From JACRLW01 sp046349595 (GTDB lineage: Bacteria; Planctomycetota; UBA1135; UBA2386), in the NCBI GenBank assembly GCA_046349595.1, contig JAXMCA010000001.1:310001-374000 (forward strand): a DNA stretch of 64,000 nucleotides. The letters run 5' to 3'. Shown one piece after another: positions 16,287-24,373 of the stretch. How positions within the stretch are numbered: position 1 is the first letter of the stretch; each line of letters begins with the position of its first letter. Both the position numbers and the translations under genes were made by a program. The notes under the pieces were generated by a model. That model ran no database searches, was not told where the DNA came from, and worked only from the letters and a program-made list of their open reading frames with translations.

Positions 16287-17453
16287 ATGAGCCAGTTCAA
16301 GGCAGCCGACTTCTATCAGATCGACGACCTGTTCACGGAGGAGGAGCGGATGATCCGCGACACCATCCGGGACTGGGTCGACGAGAACTTCATGCCGATC
16401 ATCGAGGAGCACAATCGGGCGGCGACCTTCCCGAGGCACCTCGTCCCTCAGCTCGGTGAACTCGGCGTGCTGGGCGCGAGCTTCCACGGCTACGGCTGTG
16501 CGGGGCTGTCCCCCGTCGCCTACGGCCTGATCCTGCAGGAGCTGGAGCGCGGTGATTCGGGCCTGCGCTCCTTCGTGTCGGTGCAGGGCTCGCTGTGCAT
16601 GTATCCGATCTACGCCTACGGGTCGGAGGAGCAGAAGCAGAAATGGTTGCCCGGCATGGCGGCCGGCAAGTTGATCGGTTGCTTCGGCCTCACCGAGGCC
16701 GACTTCGGCAGCAACCCCGGCGGCATGCTCACGCGCATCGAGGACAAGGGCGACCACTACCTGCTCAACGGCAGCAAGTACTGGATCACCAACGGCTGCA
16801 TCGCCGACCTCGCGATCGTCGCCGCCAAGCTCGGCGACGAGGTGCACATGATCGTCGTCGAGAAGGGCACGCCCGGTTACTCGACCAACACCATCAAGAA
16901 CAAGTTCTCGCTGCGCGCGTCGGTCACCTCCGAGCTGATCTTCCAGGACTGCAAGGTGCCGAAGGCCAATCTGCTGAAGGGCGCGATCGGCCTGAAGGGC
17001 CCGCTGTCCTGCCTCAACCAGGCGCGCTTCGGCATCGCCTTCGGTGCCGTCGGCTCGGCGATGGCGGTCTACGACGAGGCGCTGCGCTACAGCCAGAACC
17101 GCATCATGTTCGACCGCCCGATCGCCCGCTTCCAGCTGGTGCAGAACAAGCTGGTGTGGATGGTCAACGAGATCACCAAGGGTCAGCTCCTCGCCTGGCG
17201 ACTCGGACGCCTCAAGGAGATGGGCAAGCTGCACCACAGCCACGTCTCGCTGGCGAAGCGCAACAACTGCTGGATGGCGCTCGAGTGCTGCCGCCTCGCG
17301 CGCGACGTGCTCGGCGCGAACGGCATCACCGACGAGTACCAGACCATGCGCCACATGTGCAATCTGGAGTCGGTGATCACCTACGAGGGCACCCACGACA
17401 TCCACGCGCTGATCGTCGGACGCGAGATCACCGGCGAGAGCGCGGTGACCTGA
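16287..17453 (+). CDS. acyl-CoA dehydrogenase, glutaryl-CoA dehydrogenase-like
   Basis: A 388-residue FAD enzyme. Signature segments are CFGLTEADFGSNPGGM, NGSKYWITNG, LNQARFGIAFGA and YEGTHDIHALIVGREITG. The catalytic base is Glu367 in TYEGTHDIH. The order and wording match glutaryl-CoA dehydrogenases more than short- or medium-chain acyl-CoA dehydrogenases. The family oxidises glutaryl-CoA and decarboxylates it to crotonyl-CoA, feeding lysine, tryptophan or aromatic breakdown. It converges, 6 bases apart, on an aldehyde dehydrogenase of the PaaZ/BoxD type, another enzyme of CoA-linked aromatic catabolism. Substrate is inferred from family resemblance. Confidence 0.88.
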   Translation: MSQFKAADFYQIDDLFTEEERMIRDTIRDWVDENFMPIIEEHNRAATFPRHLVPQLGELGVLGASFHGYGCAGLSPVAYGLILQELERGDSGLRSFVSVQGSLCMYPIYAYGSEEQKQKWLPGMAAGKLIGCFGLTEADFGSNPGGMLTRIEDKGDHYLLNGSKYWITNGCIADLAIVAAKLGDEVHMIVVEKGTPGYSTNTIKNKFSLRASVTSELIFQDCKVPKANLLKGAIGLKGPLSCLNQARFGIAFGAVGSAMAVYDEALRYSQNRIMFDRPIARFQLVQNKLVWMVNEITKGQLLAWRLGRLKEMGKLHHSHVSLAKRNNCWMALECCRLARDVLGANGITDEYQTMRHMCNLESVITYEGTHDIHALIVGREITGESAVT

Positions 17454-17459
17454 GGCGGC

Positions 17460-19007
17460 TCAGCTCTTCGTCGCCGGCCCGAAGCGTCGCCCGATGTGCC
17501 CCTGATCGCCCTGCAGCGCCGTGCGCTGCATGTAGATCTCGAGCCCGCGCAGCCCGCCGAGTTCCTCGCCGCCGCCGGCCCGCCCGGGGCCGCCGTGGAT
17601 CGTGAAGGGCAGCACCATGCCCGGCGCATAGGCCTGATCGGCGACCTTGTCGGAGCAGACCCACAGGCGTCCGTGCCAGGGTGCGAGACCGAGCACGACC
17701 TGCTCGGTCCAGCTCTTGTCGCTCGAGTAGACGCTCGCGACCAGGCTCCCGCCGCCGCGGTTGACGAGGCGGATCGCGTCGTCGGCCGAACCCGAGTAGG
17801 GGACGATCGTCGCGCAGGGGCCGAAGACCTCGAGGGTGTGCAGCACCTCGGCCTCGACGTCGTTCGCGACCAGCAGCGTCGGCGCGAGGAAGAAACCCGT
17901 CTCGCGCAGCTTGTCGGGTCCGCCGCAGGCGACGCGGGCGATGGTCTTCAGCTTGCGGATGCCGGCGGTCACGTCGGTGAACTGCGCACCGCTCGCGACC
18001 GGACCCATCCTGATCGATTCGTCGGCGGGGTCGCCGATCGCGATGCGCGCCAGACGATCGGTGAGCGCTTCGACCACCGCGTCGACGCGCTCGTGCGGCA
18101 CCAGGATGCGCCGCACGGCGGTGCACTTCTGGCCGGTCTTCTGCGTCATGTCGACGACGAGGTTGTTGAGGAACGCGGCCCAGGTCTCGTGGTCGTCCTC
18201 GACATCGGGGCCGAGCACCGCCGCATTCAGCGAATCGGCTTCCAGCGTGACGCGCACGTTGGCGCCGACCATCCCCGCGTGGCCCTTGAGCAGCGCGCCG
18301 GTCTTCGCCGAGCCGGTGAACGCCAGCGTGTCCTGAGGGCCGAGGTGGTCGAGCGTGTCGCCGAGCGATCCGCACACGAACTGGAACGCGCCGGCGGGGA
18401 GGATGCCGCTGTCGACGATCACCTGTGCGGTGCGGAACGCGATCAACGCGCTCGGCGTGCCGGGCTTGCTGATCGCGGGCACACCGGCGAGCAGCGAGCA
18501 GGCGAGCTTCTCGCACATCCCCCAGGCCGGGAAGTTGAAGGCGTTGACGTGCACCGCGACACCGGGGCGCGGCACGCGGATGTGCTGGCCCCAGAAGCGC
18601 GCGGTGCGTCCGAGCTGGATGCCGTCGCCGTCGGGGAGGAAGTTGTCGTCGCCCAGCGACTCGGCGAGCTTGGCGTAGGCGGCGAGCGTGCCGGTCGCGC
18701 CGTCGAGGTCGAACTTGGCATCACCGCGCGTGCTGCCGCCGTTCTGCGCCGAGACCGCGATCAGCGGATCGCGCTGGGCGTGGATCGCCGCGCTGAGCGC
18801 CTTGAGCCACTTGCCTCGCTCGGCGAAGCCGACCTTGCGCAGGTTCGGTCCGCCGACCTCCCGGGCGAAGTTCACCGCACCGCGAAAGTCCAGGCCGGTC
18901 GAGTCGCAAGCCGCGATGTCGGTCTCGCGGGTGGGGTCCTGCAGGGGCCTGGGCCGGCCGGTGCCGCGTCGCCATTCGCCGCGAAGGAAGCTCTCGAGCG
19001 TGATCAT
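17460..19007 (-). CDS. PaaZ/BoxD-type aldehyde dehydrogenase, without hydratase domain
   Basis: A 515-residue NAD(P)-dependent aldehyde dehydrogenase. Segments VNAFNFPAWGMCEKLACSLL, LEADSLNAAVLGPD (general base Glu), KTGQKCTAVRRILVP with nucleophile Cys295, and HGGPGRAGGGEELGGLRG match the N-terminal half of PaaZ. PaaZ carries a C-terminal MaoC hydratase that opens the oxepin ring; here the protein ends right after the dehydrogenase, as in BoxD-like 3,4-dehydroadipyl-CoA semialdehyde dehydrogenases of about this length. The neighbouring glutaryl-CoA dehydrogenase-like gene fits a CoA-ester catabolic setting, but no other pathway genes are present. ATG 19007 gives the family's normal length; a longer frame upstream adds no domain. 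Confidence 0.85.
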   Translation of the reverse strand: MITLESFLRGEWRRGTGRPRPLQDPTRETDIAACDSTGLDFRGAVNFAREVGGPNLRKVGFAERGKWLKALSAAIHAQRDPLIAVSAQNGGSTRGDAKFDLDGATGTLAAYAKLAESLGDDNFLPDGDGIQLGRTARFWGQHIRVPRPGVAVHVNAFNFPAWGMCEKLACSLLAGVPAISKPGTPSALIAFRTAQVIVDSGILPAGAFQFVCGSLGDTLDHLGPQDTLAFTGSAKTGALLKGHAGMVGANVRVTLEADSLNAAVLGPDVEDDHETWAAFLNNLVVDMTQKTGQKCTAVRRILVPHERVDAVVEALTDRLARIAIGDPADESIRMGPVASGAQFTDVTAGIRKLKTIARVACGGPDKLRETGFFLAPTLLVANDVEAEVLHTLEVFGPCATIVPYSGSADDAIRLVNRGGGSLVASVYSSDKSWTEQVVLGLAPWHGRLWVCSDKVADQAYAPGMVLPFTIHGGPGRAGGGEELGGLRGLEIYMQRTALQGDQGHIGRRFGPATKS

Positions 19008-19219
19008 CGCGGCGGAGGATAGCGCCTCGGTCGCGGCGGAGAACCGTGCGCTCGGCCTTCGCATCGGCGGGTGTTCGGCGTGCGGAACCCCTGCCTGATG
19101 TCGATCAGGACCCTCCTCTCTCACCCGCGGCCTTCGAGCGAGCAGACCACCGGAATCGCACGGCGCCCCGCAAACGGATTCTGCGGTGTGGATCGGGCGA
19201 GGCTTCCGCTTGGAGGGGC

Positions 19220-20356
19220 ATGAACCAATCTGTCGCCCCTTTCCTGTCGGGATTGCTGGCCTCCCTCTGTCTGACCGCCGGGCTGCTGGCCCAGAACTGC
19301 CAGGTCCGCAGCTCGTACCGCATCGCCACCGGAGTCAACAACGCGCCGTCGACCGATGTGCACTACGACTCGGGCTGGCAGACCAGTGCGCCGTTGATGT
19401 CCGCGCACACCAGCATCAACTCGAACAACCTCGGCTGCCATACGCGGGGCGACGTCGCCACCACGGCCGACTACGGCTGGCTCAACTGCACCGGCACCGC
19501 GCTCGGCAACAACTCACCCGGCAACGGCGTCTTCCTGTGGGTCGACGAGTACATCGGCGCCGAGCCGAAGGCGCGCTTCCGTGATCAGATGACGATCACG
19601 TCGGCGTCCCTGCCGAACGGCTCGCCGGTGCAGGTGCAGTTCCGGGTCGACCTGATCGGTTTCGCCACCGTTGTGGATCCGAGTCCCGAGGTCTCCTTCT
19701 CCGCGGACGTGTTGGCCTGGCTCAACGGCTCACCGATCGTCGCGGTGCAGAATCAGGCAGGCAGCGGAGTGCTGACCGTTTCGAGCACGGTCGGAGCGAC
19801 CTTCACCTTCGAGGGCAGGCTGTTCATGACGCTGCGTGCCCGCGCGATCCAGGGCGGTTCGCCGATGACCTCGTCGATGGCCTTCGACCTGCGGGCGCTG
19901 ACGACCATCACCATGCTGACGGCCGGCGCCGACTTCACCACCTGCTCCGGACGGCGCTACGGCGCGCAGAGTGCGACCGTGCAGAACCTCGGCGGCGGAT
20001 GCGGCCTCGGCGCACCCCTGCTCAGCAGCGGGCTCGCGACGATCGGCAACCAGTTGCCGCTGAACCTGAGCGGCGCACCGGTCAACCAGCCGGTCCTGTT
20101 CGGCTTGTCGCCGGCGACCAACGTGGTGACTCCGCTCGGTGCCTGCGCCTGCCTGCTCGATCTGCCCAGCGCGCTGATCGTCTCCGCCGGCAACACCGAC
20201 GGCGTCGGCACCTGGAGCCTGTCCCTGTCGGTGCCGGGATCCCCAGCCTTGATCGGTCAGACGATGAACGCGCAGGACTTCGTGCTCTCGCCGGGCGCTC
20301 CGGTGTTCGGCCTGGCGACCTTGAGCAACGCCTTGCAGTTCCGCCTCGGGCTCTGA
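19220..20356 (+). CDS. exported protein of unknown function with shared C-terminal module
   Basis: A 378-residue protein with a signal peptide (LLASLCLTAGLLAQ, cleavage likely after AQ). The mature N-terminal part is rich in Asn, Ser and Thr with several cysteines and looks beta-rich, as in secreted structural proteins. From about residue 260 it carries a module with LFGLSPATNVVTPLGACACLL and a closing strand pattern found, in looser form, at the ends of three other exported proteins of this window. ATG 19220 is supported by GGAGGGG just upstream. No enzymatic motif was recognised. Two hairpins follow the stop. Confidence 0.7.
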   Translation: MNQSVAPFLSGLLASLCLTAGLLAQNCQVRSSYRIATGVNNAPSTDVHYDSGWQTSAPLMSAHTSINSNNLGCHTRGDVATTADYGWLNCTGTALGNNSPGNGVFLWVDEYIGAEPKARFRDQMTITSASLPNGSPVQVQFRVDLIGFATVVDPSPEVSFSADVLAWLNGSPIVAVQNQAGSGVLTVSSTVGATFTFEGRLFMTLRARAIQGGSPMTSSMAFDLRALTTITMLTAGADFTTCSGRRYGAQSATVQNLGGGCGLGAPLLSSGLATIGNQLPLNLSGAPVNQPVLFGLSPATNVVTPLGACACLLDLPSALIVSAGNTDGVGTWSLSLSVPGSPALIGQTMNAQDFVLSPGAPVFGLATLSNALQFRLGL

Positions 20357-20379
20357 GGCGTGTCTGTCGAGGTCGATGG

Positions 20380-20424
20380 CCCCTGGGCGCCACCAGGGGT
20401 GCGCGCCGATCATTCCTTCGGCGC
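20380..20424. terminator. paired hairpins between convergent exported-protein genes
   Basis: The first hairpin, CCCCTGG-GCGCCA-CCAGGGG (20380-20399), is a perfect 7-bp stem 24 bases after the plus-strand stop. The second, GCGCCGA/TCGGCGC (20403-20424), follows at once with an 8-base loop. They lie between converging genes and probably separate their transcripts, one per direction. No long T run is present. Confidence 0.5.
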
Positions 20425-20489
20425 ATCGGATTCAGTCGGAGAATCGGTCTGCGGAAACGACTCGGCAATGGGCTCCAGGGGGACGCGTC

Positions 20490-23400
20490 TCAGCGACCGA
20501 GCGTGAGCAGCACGCCGTTGCCGAGGTCGAAGCCGAGCGGCGCGTCGGTGGGGCCCATCACGGCTTGCAGGGCGAGCTGGATCCCGTCGAGGAGGGCGAT
20601 GTCGGGGACGTCGAGCGCGAAGGTGAAGCGGCCGGCGGTCAGCCGGAGTGCAGGCAGCGCGACGAAGTCGGGCGCGACCTCGAGTCGACACGATCCGGTC
20701 CGCGAGAGGCGCAGCGGCGAGAGCGAGGGGAAGCCGAGCAGCGGCACCGCGAGGTTGCCTGCGGTGGCGGTGCCCTGCAGCTCGCAACGCGCGCCGAGCA
20801 CGGGATCGGAGATCGCGGCGAGCATCGCGGCGCGCCCTGTCCCGCCGCAGGCGTCGCCGACCGTCTCGCCGACGGCGCCAATGTCGACGACGTACGGCTC
20901 GATGCCGGTGACGGGATCCCGCGCGGCGAACCACAGCCGTCCGTTCACGACGCGCGCACGGATCTGGCTCTGCTGCGTCGACGCCGAGGTCGACCAGGTT
21001 TCCAGCGTCTGGAAGCGATGCGTGCCGGAGGCGTGACCATCGGTGATCCACAGCTCGCGCTGCGTGCCGCCGCTGGGGTTCATCGCGAACAGGGCGTGAC
21101 GCGCATCGAGCACCGCGAAGCCGGAGTCTGCGTAGCTGCCGCGTGAGACGCCCGTCAGCAGCTCGAAGCCGTTCGTCGAGCCGTCGTGACGGGCGGGCGA
21201 CGAGTTGGTGCCTCCATCGACATCGAAGAGCAGCGTGTCGCCGAGCACCGCCGGCGGGGAATTCCAAGCGTAGGGAACATGGGCCGGCACGGGTGCCGCG
21301 ACCGGTCCCACCGTGGGATCGTCGGCGAACCACAGGACTCCGTTGCCGATCACCCACAGGCGTGAGATCGAGGCGACGACGAAGAACGGCATCGGTGAAG
21401 ACGGCGTGAGACCGAGGTCGCCGACCGGCACGGTTCCGGTGTTCGTGCCGTCGGTCGCGAACAGTTGCGGTACCGCATGAGCATCGCGATCGAGGTAGCA
21501 CAGGCGGTCCTTCCACTGCACGAAGCCGGTGTCGCTCACCGCGTAGCTGGAAGTCGAGGCGAAGTGCACGGTGTGCGAGGCGGTGCCGTCGGTCGACCAC
21601 AGATCGGCTCCAGACGCCGTGGGCATCCGGAACACGATGCGTTCGCCGAGGCGCGCCGCGGCCACCCGAGTGCTCGGCTGCGCTGCAGAGACCCGTGCGA
21701 CGAATTGGGTGACGGTGCCGTCGCTCGCATGAAGGCCGGTCACGCCGAGCGACGTTCCCAGGAACAACACCTCGCCACCGAGTTCGCCGAGCAGTCGGTC
21801 CACGCCGCTCTCGGGGCCGGGCGCGAGATCCGCGACCACGTGGGTGGTGTGCGAGCTGCCTTCGCTGACCCACAGCTCGCGTCCCAGGGTCGTGGTCTCG
21901 GCGGCGAAGAACACGCGCGAGCCCGCGCTCACGATCGGGTGCAGGATCGACGTGAAGCCCCGCTGGATCGGCATGGTGCCGGCGGTGGTGCCGTCGCTGC
22001 CGATCAGCGCGTCGCCATCCGGCATGGTGGCGCGGAACACGGTCCAACCACCGGCGCGCACGTACTCGCTCGGCAGGCTGTCCGGTCCGCTGCCGGGCAC
22101 CGGCGGCTGCGTGTTGAGGTCGACGAGGACGTGCGTCCCGAGCAAGGTGCCGTCGCTGATGCTCGGCTCGATGCCCGCTGACGTGTCGCTCGCGAACAGG
22201 ACGTTGCCGGCGGCGCGGAGGAGCTGCGAAGAACCCGTCGCCGATGCCATGGCGAACTCCACCTGCTCGAGCGTGCGCGGATCGAGTGCTCGGAAGGACA
22301 ACCGGCTCGTACTCGCGAGCATCAAAAGGCGCGACCCGAGAGCGACACAGTTCGCCGCCTCGCCACGGCTGTCGCCGACGTAGAGGAACGGCAGCACGCC
22401 GGCCTCCACGAAGGCACTCGCGCCGCGCTCCAGGCGGTAGATCACGTCGTTCAACGGCACGGGACCGACACCCCACAGTGCGTGGTCGACCTCACCGAGG
22501 AACTCGATGCCAGGCTGCGCGAGGCCGCCGGTATCGAGCGGGATGGTGACCGTGCCCGCGATCGTGCCATCGGTCGCGACAGCCATCGCGTCGCCTCTCG
22601 TCATGAAGAAGACGCGGCCATCGAAGAGGATCGGTCCGTGGCCGAGGCTCGACATCGGAAGTGACCCGACCATCGACGTGCCGGCCGCGGTGCCGTCGGT
22701 GCGCCAGATCGCGAGCTGATTCTGAGCAGCCGTGTCGGGCCCCTCCGCGAAGATCAGGCTGCCGTCGGGCAGCGCGACGGTCCTCGTGAAGATGGGTGCG
22801 AAGCTGACTCCGTTGCGGAGCGTGGCGCGCCATGTCGTGCCGGGCCCGGTTCCGTCGGTGCCCCACAGTTCGAGCGCTCCACTCCTCGTCACGGTGAACA
22901 GGACCTCGTTCCCCGACGCTGCGAGGTGCGACACCATGAAGCCGAGGACACCCGGCGTTCGTGATGCGCCGGAACCGGGCACGATGTCGGCGAGTCGGAA
23001 GGTCCCCGCCGCGGTCCCGTCGCTGATCCAGGGTTCGAAGCCCGAGATGGTGTCGTCGACGTCCAGCACCAGACGATTGCCGAGTGCAGCGCGTTCACCG
23101 AACGCGGGTCCGCGCGCTCCGGGCGCGATGTCCGCGACGAGACGGGTGCCCGCGGCGCCGCCGTCGGTGACCCACAGTTCGCGACCGTGGGTGCCGTCGT
23201 CGGCGGTGAAGAACAGGCGGCTGCCGACCGCGCGCAGGGCTTGCGGCCCCGACGACGCGCTGCCCGGCGCGATGTCGGCGACCAGCGCGGTGCTCGCTGC
23301 GGTGCCCAGCGTGCGGAACAGCTCGCGACCGTGCACGCCGTCGTCGGCCGCGAAGTAGCTCACCGCGCCGACCTGTGTGAGCTGATCGGGAGCCGAGGAC

Positions 23401-23543
23401 TGCGACAGCCATCTGTCGAGGTTCAGGTCGGCCAGCAGGCGTGCCGGCGAAGGAGCACCCTGTGCCGCGAGCGCGGTCCATGAACCGAGGATTGCGACGA
23501 GGACCGGCCCCGTGCGGGTGACTTGTGCGCGGATCGAGTTCAT
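20490..23543 (-). CDS. exported ELW-DGT repeat protein
   Basis: A 1017-residue protein with a signal peptide (VLVAILGSWTALAAQ). Nearly the whole mature chain is built from repeats of about 50 residues around the core ELWVTDGTxxGTxxVxD: examples are GRELWVTDGGAAGTRLVADI and FEPWISDGTAAGTFRLADI. Such repeats occur in exported proteins of myxobacteria and other Gram-negatives and probably form a beta-propeller or solenoid. The last 110 residues resemble the C-terminal module of the exported protein at 19220. The start at 23543 was chosen for its signal peptide; a GC hairpin sits just upstream and covers part of the ribosome site. Function is unknown; a surface or binding role is inference. Confidence 0.8.
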   Translation of the reverse strand: MNSIRAQVTRTGPVLVAILGSWTALAAQGAPSPARLLADLNLDRWLSQSSAPDQLTQVGAVSYFAADDGVHGRELFRTLGTAASTALVADIAPGSASSGPQALRAVGSRLFFTADDGTHGRELWVTDGGAAGTRLVADIAPGARGPAFGERAALGNRLVLDVDDTISGFEPWISDGTAAGTFRLADIVPGSGASRTPGVLGFMVSHLAASGNEVLFTVTRSGALELWGTDGTGPGTTWRATLRNGVSFAPIFTRTVALPDGSLIFAEGPDTAAQNQLAIWRTDGTAAGTSMVGSLPMSSLGHGPILFDGRVFFMTRGDAMAVATDGTIAGTVTIPLDTGGLAQPGIEFLGEVDHALWGVGPVPLNDVIYRLERGASAFVEAGVLPFLYVGDSRGEAANCVALGSRLLMLASTSRLSFRALDPRTLEQVEFAMASATGSSQLLRAAGNVLFASDTSAGIEPSISDGTLLGTHVLVDLNTQPPVPGSGPDSLPSEYVRAGGWTVFRATMPDGDALIGSDGTTAGTMPIQRGFTSILHPIVSAGSRVFFAAETTTLGRELWVSEGSSHTTHVVADLAPGPESGVDRLLGELGGEVLFLGTSLGVTGLHASDGTVTQFVARVSAAQPSTRVAAARLGERIVFRMPTASGADLWSTDGTASHTVHFASTSSYAVSDTGFVQWKDRLCYLDRDAHAVPQLFATDGTNTGTVPVGDLGLTPSSPMPFFVVASISRLWVIGNGVLWFADDPTVGPVAAPVPAHVPYAWNSPPAVLGDTLLFDVDGGTNSSPARHDGSTNGFELLTGVSRGSYADSGFAVLDARHALFAMNPSGGTQRELWITDGHASGTHRFQTLETWSTSASTQQSQIRARVVNGRLWFAARDPVTGIEPYVVDIGAVGETVGDACGGTGRAAMLAAISDPVLGARCELQGTATAGNLAVPLLGFPSLSPLRLSRTGSCRLEVAPDFVALPALRLTAGRFTFALDVPDIALLDGIQLALQAVMGPTDAPLGFDLGNGVLLTLGR

Positions 23544-23553
23544 CTTCCGTGTC

Positions 23554-23573
23554 CTCCGGGTGGGTGCCCGGAG
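23554..23573 (-). promoter_or_regulatory. hairpin overlapping the ribosome site of the ELW-DGT gene
   Basis: On the minus strand, CTCCGGG-CACCCA-CCCGGAG forms a perfect 7-bp stem that ends 10 bases before the ATG. The GGAGG ribosome-binding sequence begins inside the 3' arm, so folding would mask it. This resembles a translational control hairpin, but chance pairing in GC-rich DNA is possible. Confidence 0.4.
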
Positions 23574-23721
23574 AGAGCCGAGATAGTCCGCGAAGACCAT
23601 CGACGTCACGCGACGGCTCTGCGGCGCAAGGCTTCGATCGCGGGCTGCGCCGCAACCGGAAGGTCGTACGGTCACCGTCTTGCGCCGATCCGGAAGTCGC
23701 AGGTCCTCGTGCAGAGTGGCC

Positions 23722-24297
23722 TCATGACCCCAACTCCGCCGGTGCGATGAACTGGAGGGTCTGATCGCCGTCGACGACGAGGCGGGTGCCGAGATCGACC
23801 ATCGGCTCCGTCAGCTTCGCCCAGGGACCGGCTCGGGCTGCGCCCATTCGACGTGCCCAAGGCGAAGCTCGGCCTCGGCGGGGGCGCACCGCATCCGGCT
23901 CGTGTTGGAGCGCGACCGAGACCGTCACCGCGGCGAGCGGACGGCCGTTGCCGTCGACGCAACGTCAGGACAGCGAGGTGGAAGCGCGTTCGGCAGCGGC
24001 GGGTGCTCGCGTGAGCTCAGCGGTTTCGCTGTCCTTCTCCGGTTCCACCGCCGGCGTGGTCGCGGCGCGCGTGGTCGTCGCAGTCTCCGTCGACTCCACC
24101 TCCCCGGCGAGCGGCACGATCGGTCGTGGATCCGAGTGCAACAGCATCGCGGCGGCGATCACGACCGCGAGCACTGATGCGACGCTTCGGACGATCCGCT
24201 TCACCTTGCCTCGCACTCGACGTGAAGGAGGCATGGTATCGGTTGCACCGATCTCGTCCGCGAGCGTTCCTCCCGGCTCTCGGGTCCGATCGGCCAT
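23722..24297 (-). pseudogene. membrane-anchored carboxypeptidase-regulatory-like protein, split by in-frame TGA
   Basis: From ATG 24297, with GGTGGGGAAG as ribosome site, the frame runs 110 codons: a basic N-terminus, one membrane helix (SVASVLAVVIAAAMLLH) and a Thr/Glu-rich stretch ending ERASTSLS before TGA at 23965-23967. The same frame then stays open for 80 more codons, beginning RCVDGNGRPLAAVTVSVAL, the typical first strands of a carboxypeptidase-regulatory-like domain, and stopping at 23722. A single GGA-to-TGA change would explain it. It is divergent from three intact membrane-anchored relatives at 24374-29264. Alternatives are a short 110-residue protein, read-through or a sequencing error. 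Confidence 0.6.
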
Positions 24298-24360
24298 CTC
24301 TTCCCCACCGAGATCGTCCGGCCTCTGGTCGATTCCGGAGCGATTAGCATCGGCACCTCC

Positions 24361-24367
24361 GAGGAGG
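24361..24367 (+). promoter_or_regulatory. strong ribosome binding site
   Basis: GAGGAGG lies 6 bases before ATG 24374 and sets the start of the first of three coupled membrane-anchored genes, ruling out the much longer open frame that runs upstream into the divergent gene. Confidence 0.8.
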
Positions 24368-24373
24368 TCTCCC

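Noticed and set aside
23926..23967. Selenocysteine insertion at the in-frame TGA.
   Set aside because: A 6-bp stem follows the TGA, but such stems are frequent at this GC content. Family logic predicts Gly at this place, and no selenium genes are in the window.
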